Virus record (IMG/VR): IMGVR_UViG_3300048800_000081
Span: 1-27,692 of that record
Direction: 5' to 3' (one strand)
DNA: 27,692 nt
Source: a virus
The notes beneath the pieces were generated by a model, which did no database searches, was not told the origin of the DNA, and worked only from the letters and a program-made list of their open reading frames with translations. The translations under genes and the position numbers were made by a program. Positions 20,116 through 26,979 of the stretch are shown here, one piece after another; position 1 is the stretch's first letter, and each line of letters begins with the position of its first letter.

Positions 20116-20976
20116 ATGAATCCACAAATCGAGGCACTCGCCAACAAGATGATCGAGGCCATCAAGGGCCATGTGGCGCGCGCCGCAGCCGTGCTGTCGG
20201 AACGGCTGACCGCGCTTGAAAAGCGCATCGGCGAGATCCCGGCAGGGCCGAAAGGCGAACCCGGACAGCATGGAGAAAAAGGCGCGGACGGGTTGCCCGG
20301 CAAAGATGGTATCGATGGCAAAGATGGATTGCCCGGTCAAGATGGAGAAAAAAGCGTGGATGGGTTGCCCGGCAAGGATGGGCTGAACGGTAAGGACGGC
20401 GAATCGGTGCATCCGGATACCGTCAAGGTATGGCTGTTCGAGATGGTCGACAAGGCTATCGCCGCATTGCCCAAGACCAAGGATGGCGAGAACGGCCGCG
20501 ACGCGCTGGCGCTGGATATTCTTCCGATGATCGACGAGACGAAAAGCTATCCGCGCGGCACGTTCGCAGAGCATCGCGGCGGCATCATCCGTGCGCTGCG
20601 CAACACCGATCCGGTGACCGATGGATTGGCCAAGGCTGGCTGGCTCGTCTGCATGAACGGCATCACCGCCGAGATCGAAGAAACGCTCGACGAAGGCCGC
20701 ACCATCAAGCGCACCACGCACTACACCGACGGGCGCGAACTGGTGCGCGAGATCAAGACCAGCGCGATATTGTATCGCGGCATCTGGCGCGAGGCTGCGT
20801 TCGACGCAGGCGACGTTACAACCTGGGGCGGCTCGGCCTGGCACTGTCAGGAGAAGACCAGCGACAAGCCGGGCACCTCGGCAGCATGGAAGCTCATGGT
20901 CAAAGAAGGCGCGCGCGGCAAGGATTTCAGGCCCAATGCCGAACCCGCCGTCGGCGCGCCGGTGCATCTGAAATGA
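20116..20976 (+). CDS. Collagen-like virion protein with a carbohydrate-binding-type C-terminus
   Basis: The 286-residue protein has an N-terminal helix with coiled-coil character (about 1-40), then Gly-X-Y repeats (GPKGEPGQHGEKGADGLPGK and onward, about 44-96) that form trimeric collagen-like fibres. A globular part follows. The end (YRGIWREAAFDAGDVTTWGG, AWHCQEKTSDKPG) resembles small CBM5/12-type chitin-binding modules: aromatic residues, 'aGDvvtw.G..w.c'. It may be a fibre or decoration protein binding surface sugars. AAGGAAC precedes the ATG. It ends in an ATGA overlap with the connector gene. Confidence 0.82.
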   Translation: MNPQIEALANKMIEAIKGHVARAAAVLSERLTALEKRIGEIPAGPKGEPGQHGEKGADGLPGKDGIDGKDGLPGQDGEKSVDGLPGKDGLNGKDGESVHPDTVKVWLFEMVDKAIAALPKTKDGENGRDALALDILPMIDETKSYPRGTFAEHRGGIIRALRNTDPVTDGLAKAGWLVCMNGITAEIEETLDEGRTIKRTTHYTDGRELVREIKTSAILYRGIWREAAFDAGDVTTWGGSAWHCQEKTSDKPGTSAAWKLMVKEGARGKDFRPNAEPAVGAPVHLK

Positions 20977-21650
20977 AATTTATACTGGAACGCACCGTCG
21001 ATCCTGACATTGAACCAATTTTATTGGCCGAGATGAAAGCACATCTCAGGGTCACCGATACCGACAACGATACCCTTATCACCGGGCTGATCACCGGCGC
21101 GCGCGAATGGGTTGAGGACTACACCGGCCGCGCGCTGATCGACCAGACCTGGCGGCTCACGCTGGCCGGCAAATATCACGGCTACATCGGCGGCGATAGC
21201 GTCGGCGGATACCGTCCGGGATATTACACCTACGGTGCCGGCACGCGCGACATGGAATACTGGATACGCGGCGGCGAGATACTGTTGCGCAAAGCGCCGG
21301 CGCTCTCGCTGATCTCGTTCAAGTCCGTGGACAACGCCGGGGTCGAGACCGCCATCGACGCGGCTTATTATCAATTGCGCGAGATCGATTCAAAATGGCC
21401 GCGCATCGTGCCGCTGAACGGCGCGACCTGGCCCGCCTGCAGCGACCTGCGCATCGTTTACCGCGCCGGCTTCGCCGACCGCGATTCCAGCCCGCAACAA
21501 GACGGGGCAGCCGTTCCGTTCAGGTTCAAGCAAGCGATGAAACTATGGGCCGAAGCGAACTACGATCGCGATGATAAAACCATGCAGCTTTACCTGGACA
21601 CCGCCGAACTGCTGATCAAATCGGAACGATCGGAAATGGGAATGGCTTGA
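20973..21650 (+). CDS. Head-tail connector protein (gp6-like)
   Basis: The frame is open from 20430, but the ATG at 20973 overlaps the upstream TGA (ATGA) and begins MKFILERTVDPDIEPILLAE. The sequence EMKAHLRVTDTDNDTLITGL, ITGAREWVEDYTGRALIDQT is the classical start of HK97 gp6-like/DNA-packaging connector proteins, and the C-terminal helix (FRFKQAMKLWAEANYDRDD) also fits. It joins the portal to the tail. At 225 residues it carries an extra central Gly/Tyr-rich loop (GGYRPGYYTYGAGTRDM). The -35 of a new promoter overlaps its stop. Confidence 0.88.
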   Translation: MKFILERTVDPDIEPILLAEMKAHLRVTDTDNDTLITGLITGAREWVEDYTGRALIDQTWRLTLAGKYHGYIGGDSVGGYRPGYYTYGAGTRDMEYWIRGGEILLRKAPALSLISFKSVDNAGVETAIDAAYYQLREIDSKWPRIVPLNGATWPACSDLRIVYRAGFADRDSSPQQDGAAVPFRFKQAMKLWAEANYDRDDKTMQLYLDTAELLIKSERSEMGMA

Positions 21651-21676
21651 CAACCTATCCCAAAATGGGATAGTAT
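21647..21676 (+). promoter_or_regulatory. Independent promoter with a perfect palindromic operator
   Basis: TTGACA (21647-21652) and TAGTAT (21671-21676) are 18 bp apart. Between and overlapping them lies a perfect operator, CTATCCCA (21655-21662), AAA, TGGGATAG (21666-21673). It is unrelated to the AGCAAATTGCT operators. It should drive the small genes at 21732-22656 and be repressed by a protein bound across the spacer; the mini-HTH protein at 22486-22656 is the obvious candidate. Confidence 0.85.
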
Positions 21677-21731
21677 CCTCCTTGAGCAATAGCATTGGGC
21701 TGTTGCAGTTCTGAAGAAGGATGGAAATTAA

Positions 21732-21911
21732 ATGTCAACTCAGAATGAAAAAATGAAAAATAATCTTCTGGATATCGCAGAAGCTATTGACAAATTATTT
21801 GATCAAAACTTCGATGAAATATTAATCAATGAATATGGTGAGATAGTTGATTATCTATTACTAACCGCAAATGCTATAGATCAAAAATTTGTTGTGGCTG
21901 CGGCGCGATGA
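21732..21911 (+). CDS. Small acidic hypothetical protein (59 aa)
   Basis: MSTQNEKMKNNLLDIAEAID, then KLFDQNFDEILINEYGEIVD, is a helical acidic protein with AT-rich codons unlike the neighbouring head genes, suggesting recent acquisition. It is the first gene after the promoter at 21647-21676 and ends in an ATGA overlap with the next gene. No family is recognised. Confidence 0.68.
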   Translation: MSTQNEKMKNNLLDIAEAIDKLFDQNFDEILINEYGEIVDYLLLTANAIDQKFVVAAAR

Positions 21912-22156
21912 ACACTGAAAATAAAACGAAGAATGATGAACCGCAGTCCCTCTCGACTGCTGAGTTGGACGCTGAGATTAAACACTATCAATGTTTAGTT
22001 GAATTTGCAGAGCGTGAAGTGAATGCGGGTAATGAAAGAATTAGAGCTTACCTTGAAAGCTATGCGAATCATCGTGACTCATTGCAAATACGGCGTAATG
22101 CAATGGTGGCTAACGTAGAGTTGAGCACCAGCCAACAGCGCGAGGAGAAACCATGA
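21908..22156 (+). CDS. Small coiled-coil hypothetical protein (82 aa)
   Basis: The middle (STAELDAEIKHYQCLVEFAE, REVNAGNERIRAYLESYANH) is a charged helix likely to form a coiled coil. No catalytic motif is seen. ATGA overlaps join it to both neighbours (21908-21911 and 22153-22156), so it is translated as part of the accessory operon. The function is unknown. Confidence 0.7.
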   Translation: MNTENKTKNDEPQSLSTAELDAEIKHYQCLVEFAEREVNAGNERIRAYLESYANHRDSLQIRRNAMVANVELSTSQQREEKP

Positions 22157-22476
22157 GTAAAACTAAAGAACCTATCACGCTGTTGGCTGTGCGCTCGAAC
22201 GCCGGGTTGGGCGAAGTTTATGCCATCCCCGACTTTTTACGCAACCCTGCAAACTTAGCAAAGGAAAGAAAAATGGAAAAAGCAGAACTGCAAGAATTAG
22301 TACATGCCGCCCTTGGGGAACTCATCGACAGAATTGAATTGTGTGGAGCATCTGAAAAACTTACCCACGCTGTGACGCTTGCCGCTGACCTACGGCAGGC
22401 TGTTGGCAACCAATGGAACACACCGGATGAGTATGCAAAGAAAAGAGTGCTGGCGGTGTTGCCCAACGTAAAGTAG
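22153..22476 (+). CDS. Hypothetical protein with a probable internal start (107 aa)
   Basis: The first 40 residues (MSKTKEPITLLAVRSNAGLG) start at an ATGA overlap. A second in-frame ATG at 22273 has AAAGGAAAG before it and would give a 67-residue helical protein (MEKAELQELVHAALGELIDR, then TLAADLRQAVGNQWN). The shorter form looks like a complete small protein, so either two genes are fused in frame or two products are made. No function is recognised. Confidence 0.65.
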   Translation: MSKTKEPITLLAVRSNAGLGEVYAIPDFLRNPANLAKERKMEKAELQELVHAALGELIDRIELCGASEKLTHAVTLAADLRQAVGNQWNTPDEYAKKRVLAVLPNVK

Positions 22477-22485
22477 ACCCCTGTA

Positions 22486-22656
22486 ATGGAAGGATCGGAA
22501 CTCAAAGCATTACGCAAAAAACTTAATCTGTCGCTCGCCCAGGCAAGCAGGCAGGTTGAGGTTTCCGTCTCGACTTGGTGCCGGTGGGAATCTGGCAAAC
22601 AGAAAATTCCAGAGGGTGCGATGAAACTATTTAAGCTGCTGAACAAAATCAAATAA
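22486..22656 (+). CDS. Mini HTH (XRE-type) regulator (56 aa)
   Basis: The whole protein is one helix-turn-helix: SELKALRKKLNLSLAQASRQ, VEVSVSTWCRWESGKQKIPE, then GAMKLFKLLNKIK. The recognition region is SVSTWCRWESGKQKIP. It is the last gene of the accessory operon, 9 bp after the previous stop and before a terminator. Autoregulation through the palindrome at 21655-21673 is inferred from proximity and operon structure. An SD is weak. Confidence 0.78.
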   Translation: MEGSELKALRKKLNLSLAQASRQVEVSVSTWCRWESGKQKIPEGAMKLFKLLNKIK

Positions 22657-22678
22657 CAACAGCAACACCACACACAAG

Positions 22679-22704
22679 GCCGTCCAGAATTGGGCGGCTT
22701 TTTT
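22679..22704 (+). terminator. Intrinsic terminator of the accessory operon
   Basis: GCCGTCC (22679-22685) pairs with GGGCGGC (22692-22698, one G-U pair) around AGAATT, followed by six T residues (22699-22704). It closes the unit that starts at the promoter 21647-21676. Confidence 0.88.
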
Positions 22705-22733
22705 ATTGGAGAAAATATTTGGGAATTATATAG

Positions 22734-23183
22734 ATGACTACCATAAGAGAACTAGAAGGGCAATTACTGCGATGCGCTAAAGAGACAACTCAGGAAAAGG
22801 ACGTGGATGGGAAATACGTGTTCAGAGATCCAGATGGCTCTATTCACATGTGGTCTAGTGAAGCAGAACATTGGGTATTTGAACGTGTTGATAAAGTTGC
22901 AGAATCGCACGGGATCAGCTTCTTGTGCCCCAAGGCATTCGCAAAGAATGGTGGGCCAAAGGGCACGCATTCCGTGTACGTGTTCTTCACAGGATCGCCC
23001 TACGCCGGCCACAATACTGCTGGGCAAGAGGTACGATGGCAGGTGGTCGGAGGTACGACGATTGACGATCTTGTATTAACGCCGTCAATTCAAGAACAAG
23101 ATGAAGAATTGCCGCCTGAGCATCGGTGCAGTTGGCATGGCTTCGTAGGCTCAAGCGGCGTACCGCCCGGTTCTGCGGCATAA
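22734..23183 (+). CDS. Conserved phage protein of unknown function (149 aa)
   Basis: The core FLCPKAFAKNGGPKGTHSVYVF, WQVVGGTTIDDLVLTPSIQ and CSWHGFVG is a set of motifs I recognise from phage structural-region proteins, usually unnamed. In relatives the first motif often has a second cysteine (C-P-x-C); here it reads CPKAF, so a metal site may be lost. The N-terminal extension (MTTIRELEGQLLRCAKETTQ) is helical. It follows the terminator at 22679-22704 and precedes the modification cassette. Confidence 0.75.
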   Translation: MTTIRELEGQLLRCAKETTQEKDVDGKYVFRDPDGSIHMWSSEAEHWVFERVDKVAESHGISFLCPKAFAKNGGPKGTHSVYVFFTGSPYAGHNTAGQEVRWQVVGGTTIDDLVLTPSIQEQDEELPPEHRCSWHGFVGSSGVPPGSAA

Positions 23184-23190
23184 GGTAGTT

Positions 23191-23937
23191 ATGTATATAA
23201 ATCCCAAATATTTGATCCTTCGGCGATTGCATGACCGCTTCAGCGAAGTCATCCCTGAATGGCAGGGCAAGACCGCCGTGCTGATCGGCGCCGGCGCCAG
23301 CCTCACCGCGATGCAGGTCGCCCAGGTGCATGCCGCGCATGTTGGCGGCAATGTCATGGCCGTCGCGATCAACGACTGTTATTTATGGTGTGACTGGGCG
23401 GACGTGCATTACGCGGCGGATGCCAAGTGGCACAAGTGGCACACCGAAGGACTGGACAAACCGCTGCTCAGGATGACCGCCGCGCAGGTGCGCGAAGCAT
23501 GGGCAACCTTCGCAGGGCAGAAATGCAGCATCCAGGACAGCATGGACGGCATCGCGGATGACACAGTGCACATCCTGCGCAACAAGAGCTATCCGAACCA
23601 CGCGCACGGACTATCGCGCGATCCGCAGGCATTGGGCACCGGCTGGCACAGCGGCTTCCAGGCGCTGAACCTCGCGATACTGGCAGGGGCGAAGACCATC
23701 ATCCTGCTGGGCTTCGATGGCAAGCCGTCGCAGGAAGGCCGCACGCATTTTTTCGGCGAGCACCCAAGCCCGACCAACCCGGCGGTCTTCGAACAGATCC
23801 GCCGTTCTTTTTCGGCGGCGGAAAACGAGATCAAGGAATTGGGCGTGCGCGTGATCAACTGCTCGCCGGGAAGTGCGATCGATTCGTTTGAGAAGATGGA
23901 ATTGGGTGAAGCGCTTAGAAGCAGACGTAAGACGTAA
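23191..23937 (+). CDS. DUF115/MptE-like or sialyltransferase-like protein (248 aa)
   Basis: The Rossmann-type opening WQGKTAVLIGAGASLTAMQV is followed by AVAINDCYLWCDWADVHYAA and, later, GWHSGFQALNLAILAGAKTI, ILLGFDGKP and FFGEHPSPTN. This layout occurs in the DUF115 (MptE-like) proteins and in CST-like bacterial sialyltransferases. Donor and acceptor cannot be told. TAAGGTAG lies before the ATG. It begins a run of sugar- and methyl-transfer genes in the virion region; virion or surface glycan modification is inferred. Confidence 0.75.
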   Translation: MYINPKYLILRRLHDRFSEVIPEWQGKTAVLIGAGASLTAMQVAQVHAAHVGGNVMAVAINDCYLWCDWADVHYAADAKWHKWHTEGLDKPLLRMTAAQVREAWATFAGQKCSIQDSMDGIADDTVHILRNKSYPNHAHGLSRDPQALGTGWHSGFQALNLAILAGAKTIILLGFDGKPSQEGRTHFFGEHPSPTNPAVFEQIRRSFSAAENEIKELGVRVINCSPGSAIDSFEKMELGEALRSRRKT

Positions 23938-23958
23938 GTTGTTAAAAGGAAGAAAATC

Positions 23959-24249
23959 ATGGCAGAGATTAAAAAAATAGACATCAAAGAATTTAGGGAA
24001 CTCGGATTTTTACAGGAAATAAACCGCCTTTTTCTTCACCCTTTGGGCATGGCGCTAGAGGTGATACTTGAAGATGATGGAACGGAAAAACTTGGTGGCA
24101 TTTGGGACTATCGAGACGACCCAGAAGGAATGATTTACGGAGAAATGGACGACACAAGTAAATCTAAAATTGCTTTCTTCAAAGAATTTGCCGAAAGAAA
24201 GCACGCGGAGAGATTAAAGCGGCTTGGGTACATCATTCAAGAACCATAA
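23959..24249 (+). CDS. Conserved small phage protein (96 aa)
   Basis: IDIKEFRELGFLQEINRLFL, HPLGMALEVILEDDGTEKLG and GIWDYRDDPEGMIYG are strongly patterned and recur in many phages as an unnamed protein. AAGGAAG precedes the ATG. It is soluble and acidic, with a helical end (FFKEFAERKHAERLKRLGYI). Codon use is more AT-rich than the flanking glycan genes. The function is unknown. Confidence 0.78.
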   Translation: MAEIKKIDIKEFRELGFLQEINRLFLHPLGMALEVILEDDGTEKLGGIWDYRDDPEGMIYGEMDDTSKSKIAFFKEFAERKHAERLKRLGYIIQEP

Positions 24250-24264
24250 TGACGCACGGGGAGC

Positions 24265-24354
24265 ACAACCCTCTCCCACCGGGGGAGGGCAGGGTAGGGG
24301 AGCGCTCCCTCACCTCAATCCTCTCCCGTAAGGAGAGGAAGCAAACGTGAAAGG
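24265..24354 (+). repeat. Dispersed palindromic repeat, family A, full copy before the GT9-like gene
   Basis: Full-length copy with both palindromic cores, ending in GAGAGGAAGCAAACGTGAAA. The terminal GTG (24347) opens a 6-codon frame whose TGA (24365-24367) overlaps the TTG start of the GT9-like gene (TTGA, 24364-24367). The repeat therefore provides the only visible ribosome-binding sequence for that gene. It fills the gap between 24250 and 24363. Confidence 0.88.
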
Positions 24355-24363
24355 CATCACAAG

Positions 24364-25140
24364 TTGACGAAACGAATACGCGGCGGCAGCGGGCTGGGCG
24401 ATTCGATCTACCTGCGCCCGCTGGTCGAGCAATTGATCGCGGACGGCGAACAGGTGACGGTCTGCTCCAATTATCCCGATGTGTTTATCGGCACCGGCGC
24501 GACGGTCGAGCCATTTGGGCGCAACAATATCCAGGTGCTGGCGCATTACACGGCAGGAAAGAGCGATCCGGCCACCAACCAGTGGCAGGACATCTGCCGC
24601 AGCGCGCGCATGACTGCCGAGCTGCGCTTCGCTTGGATCGTGCGCAACACCGCGTTGGCGGACAAACTGCGCACCCGCGCCTTCGGGCGCAAGATCATCC
24701 TGGTGCATGGCGGGCGCGCGCCGATGGGGCGCACTGACGGCTTCGGCGCGGAGTTGCTGCCGGACGCGCAGGCTTTTGACGCCGTGCTGCGCGAGTTGGG
24801 CGATTGCATGCTGGTGCGCATCGGCAATGGCGCGGAACTTTATCCGCTGCCCACCGAGATCAACCTGAACGGCAGCACCTCGGTATCCGACGTGCTCGAT
24901 GTAGGCAGGATCTGCGACGGCGTGGTCGCGCAATGCTCGTTCGCGATACCGCTGGCCGAAGCGTTCGACAAGCCGCTGCTGATCGTATGGGCCGCGCGCG
25001 GACTGGTTGCACGCGAAGCCTATGTCCGGCAGATCACCCCGCAAAAGGTATTGAGCAAGCCATCCTCGACGTTCGTGATGGATGACTGGCCGATGGAACA
25101 GATACAGGAGACAGCACGGCAATGGCATCCCGGTTTATAA
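24364..25140 (+). CDS. GT9-like glycosyltransferase (heptosyltransferase-like)
   Basis: The 258-residue protein begins at TTG 24364: MTKRIRGGSGLGDSIYLRPL then VEQLIADGEQVTVCSNYPDV, the typical first Rossmann motif of ADP-heptose:LPS heptosyltransferase-like (GT9) proteins. The second half (GRICDGVVAQCSFAIPLAEA, FDKPLLIVWAARG) has the donor-binding character of the GT-B fold. It is shorter than usual heptosyltransferases (about 340), so it may be a minimal form. Its start depends on the preceding repeat. It overlaps the GT29-like gene by 19 bp. Confidence 0.78.
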   Translation: MTKRIRGGSGLGDSIYLRPLVEQLIADGEQVTVCSNYPDVFIGTGATVEPFGRNNIQVLAHYTAGKSDPATNQWQDICRSARMTAELRFAWIVRNTALADKLRTRAFGRKIILVHGGRAPMGRTDGFGAELLPDAQAFDAVLRELGDCMLVRIGNGAELYPLPTEINLNGSTSVSDVLDVGRICDGVVAQCSFAIPLAEAFDKPLLIVWAARGLVAREAYVRQITPQKVLSKPSSTFVMDDWPMEQIQETARQWHPGL

Positions 25141-25877
25141 ATTTCGAACAAGCTGCTGAAAGCCTGCGCGGCAAGTCGATTGCTGTGGTCGGCAGCGCGC
25201 CGTCGGTGCTGGACAATGCGCCGGGCTTCATCGATTCCCACGACATCGTGGTGAGGGTGAACAACTACAAGACCGGCGCGGCGCAGGGCACGCTCTGCGA
25301 CGTACATTATAGTTTTTATGGTACGAGCATCCGCAAGCGCGCCGAAGACCTGCAAGCGGACGGCGTGCAACTGTGTATGTGCAAATGTCCGAACGCCAGG
25401 GCGCTGGAATCGGCATGGCATGAGGCCAACAACAAGATCAACGGCATCGACTTTCGCTACATCTACCACAACCGCAAGGACTGGTGGTTCACCGATACAT
25501 TTATCCCGTCAGTGGAGCATTTTCTGAGGGGATTCGAGCTGCTCGGCAAGCACATCCCGACCACCGGATTCTCCGCCATCCTCGACGTGCTGGCGTGCGA
25601 GCCCGGCAGCGTGTACCTGACCGGCTTCGATTTCTTCACCTCCGGGCTGCACAACGTGGATGAGGCATGGAAGCCGGGCAACCCGAACGACCCGATCTGC
25701 CACCGCCCGGATCTGGAGATGGCATGGCTGCGCAAGAATCTGCACAAACATCCTGTCTCGTTTGATAAAAAACTGGGCGATATGCTGGTGCAGAACCCTC
25801 TCCCACCGGGGGAGGGCAGGGTGGGGGAGCGCTCCCTCACCTCAATCCTCTCCCGAGGGGAGAGGAGGCAAACGTGA
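25122..25877 (+). CDS. GT29-like (sialyltransferase-type) glycosyltransferase with a repeat-encoded tail
   Basis: LRGKSIAVVGSAPSVLDNAP, FIDSHDIVVRVNNYKTG and GTLCDVHYSFYG match the sialyl motif-like core of GT29 and related bacterial transferases. Later GFSAILDVLACEPGSVYLTG and FDFFTSGLHN are equivalent to the C-terminal motif. The real donor sugar is unknown. The last ~27 residues (from NPLPPGEGRVGE) are translated from the dispersed repeat at 25792-25883. The stop is TGA at 25875-25877, overlapping the next gene's GTG. The tail is probably not needed for catalysis. Confidence 0.8.
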   Translation: MASRFINFEQAAESLRGKSIAVVGSAPSVLDNAPGFIDSHDIVVRVNNYKTGAAQGTLCDVHYSFYGTSIRKRAEDLQADGVQLCMCKCPNARALESAWHEANNKINGIDFRYIYHNRKDWWFTDTFIPSVEHFLRGFELLGKHIPTTGFSAILDVLACEPGSVYLTGFDFFTSGLHNVDEAWKPGNPNDPICHRPDLEMAWLRKNLHKHPVSFDKKLGDMLVQNPLPPGEGRVGERSLTSILSRGERRQT

Positions 25878-25883
25878 AAGACG
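25792..25883 (+). repeat. Dispersed palindromic repeat, family A, full copy at a gene junction
   Basis: Full copy with both cores and the end GAGAGGAGGCAAACGTGAAAG. It encodes the C-terminal tail and stop of the upstream gene and provides the SD-like AGGAGG plus the GTG start and first codons (V/M-K-D) of the downstream methyltransferase. Confidence 0.9.
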
Positions 25884-26428
25884 GAAACCCTTTATTTGAA
25901 TACCATGGCGAACTGTTTCCGGAATACCTGAAACACGGTAACGCGATGCAATTCATCGCACCGGCGGCTCTGCAATTCTGCAAGGGCAACGGCCTCGATG
26001 TCGGCTGCAGCCAATGGCCGTTGCCTGGCGCTGCCGGGCATGACCTGAAAAATGGTACCGATGCAACCAACCTGCCGCCGGGCGAATGGGACTACATCTT
26101 TAGCTCGCATTGCCTCGAGCATGTGCTCGACCCGGTCACGGTGCTGGAGCACTGGAAGACGCGGTTGGTCAAGGGCGGCACACTGTTCCTGTATTTGCCG
26201 CACCCGGACATGACCTACTGGCGGCCGCAGCATTGCCGCAAGCATTTGCACCTGTTCTGGCCCGATGATGTCGCCGAGATGCTGCGCGCCCTCGGATTTG
26301 TAAACATCATCCACAGCGAGCGCGATCTCGCGTGGAGTTTTGCTGTCGTCGCGTTCAATGGAGCAGAACCCTCTCCCACCGGGGGAGGGCAGGGTGGGGG
26401 AGCAAACGTGAAAGACGAAAAACAATGA
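25874..26428 (+). CDS. SAM-dependent methyltransferase, start and tail from repeats (184 aa)
   Basis: A class I methyltransferase pattern is visible: GNGLDVGCSQWPLPGAAGHD (motif I), WDYIFSSHCLEHVLDPVTVL (motif IV), and HWKTRLVKGGTLFLYLPHPD. It probably methylates a sugar or other small acceptor of the cassette. The GTG at 25874, its AGGAGG site and codons 1-3 come from the repeat 25792-25883. The last ~20 residues (EPSPTGGGQGGGAN then VKDEKQ) come from the next repeat, and its TGA overlaps the next ATG (ATGA). The core is somewhat short for the family. Confidence 0.8.
   Translation: MKDGNPLFEYHGELFPEYLKHGNAMQFIAPAALQFCKGNGLDVGCSQWPLPGAAGHDLKNGTDATNLPPGEWDYIFSSHCLEHVLDPVTVLEHWKTRLVKGGTLFLYLPHPDMTYWRPQHCRKHLHLFWPDDVAEMLRALGFVNIIHSERDLAWSFAVVAFNGAEPSPTGGGQGGGANVKDEKQ
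26365..26422 (+). repeat. Dispersed palindromic repeat, family A, shortened copy at a gene junction
   Basis: First core present, second core deleted, right end GAGCAAACGTGAAAGACGAAA kept apart from the core only by GGGGGA. It is in frame with the upstream methyltransferase and forms its tail. The next ATG (26425) lies just beyond it. Confidence 0.88.
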
Positions 26429-26979
26429 CGAACATGCACGACAAGATCGTCGCGCAGCACGGCCAGAAAATGCTGCGCAAGAGCGCAATGAATATTCGCG
26501 GTGGTGCTGGCGTATTCGAGCGCGTGCTGTCCGGCAAAGGGTATCGCACCGCACTGGAGATCGGCACCTATCGCGGCGTCTCTGCCGCAGAGATGTCGCA
26601 ATACGTCGAGCGCGTGATCACCATCGACCTGCGCTACGGCAAGCTGGAATCGAATGGCGACAGCTTCGATCGCGCCATCTTCTGGTACGAACTGGACGCG
26701 AACAACATCGAATTGCAACTGGTGGACGACGACATCGAAAAGAAAGCGCTGATCGATGTGCTGGACTTCGATTTCGCCTTCATCGACGGCGCGCATACCG
26801 GCGGCGCTATTGTGCGGGATTTCGAGATGGTGAAGCGCTGCGGAACGGTTCTGATTCACGACTACGACGACAACGGGCGCGGTCGGTTATTCAATGAGGC
26901 TTTCGATTTCGTCAACTCACTCCCGAAGGAACAAGTGCAAATATTCGATATCTTCGCGCTCTGGACAGCGCCATGCTGA
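26425..26979 (+). CDS. SAM-dependent methyltransferase (Methyltransf_24 type), first paralogue
   Basis: The frame is open from 26332, but the ATG at 26425 overlaps the upstream TGA (ATGA) and excludes repeat sequence. Motifs are YRTALEIGTYRGVSAAEMSQ (motif I), RVITIDL (end of strand 2) and DFDFAFIDGAHTGGAIVRDF with CGTVLIHDYDDNG (motif IV and post). This family often methylates sugars or small molecules. The 184-residue length is usual. The next gene overlaps by 7 bp and encodes a related enzyme. Confidence 0.82.
   Translation: MTNMHDKIVAQHGQKMLRKSAMNIRGGAGVFERVLSGKGYRTALEIGTYRGVSAAEMSQYVERVITIDLRYGKLESNGDSFDRAIFWYELDANNIELQLVDDDIEKKALIDVLDFDFAFIDGAHTGGAIVRDFEMVKRCGTVLIHDYDDNGRGRLFNEAFDFVNSLPKEQVQIFDIFALWTAPC

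Noticed and set aside
19894-20967. A 357-codon minus-strand frame opposite the portal end and collagen-like gene.
   Set aside because: It is antisense to two well-supported genes. Its repeated IF-AG-P pattern is the complement of Gly-X-Y codons.
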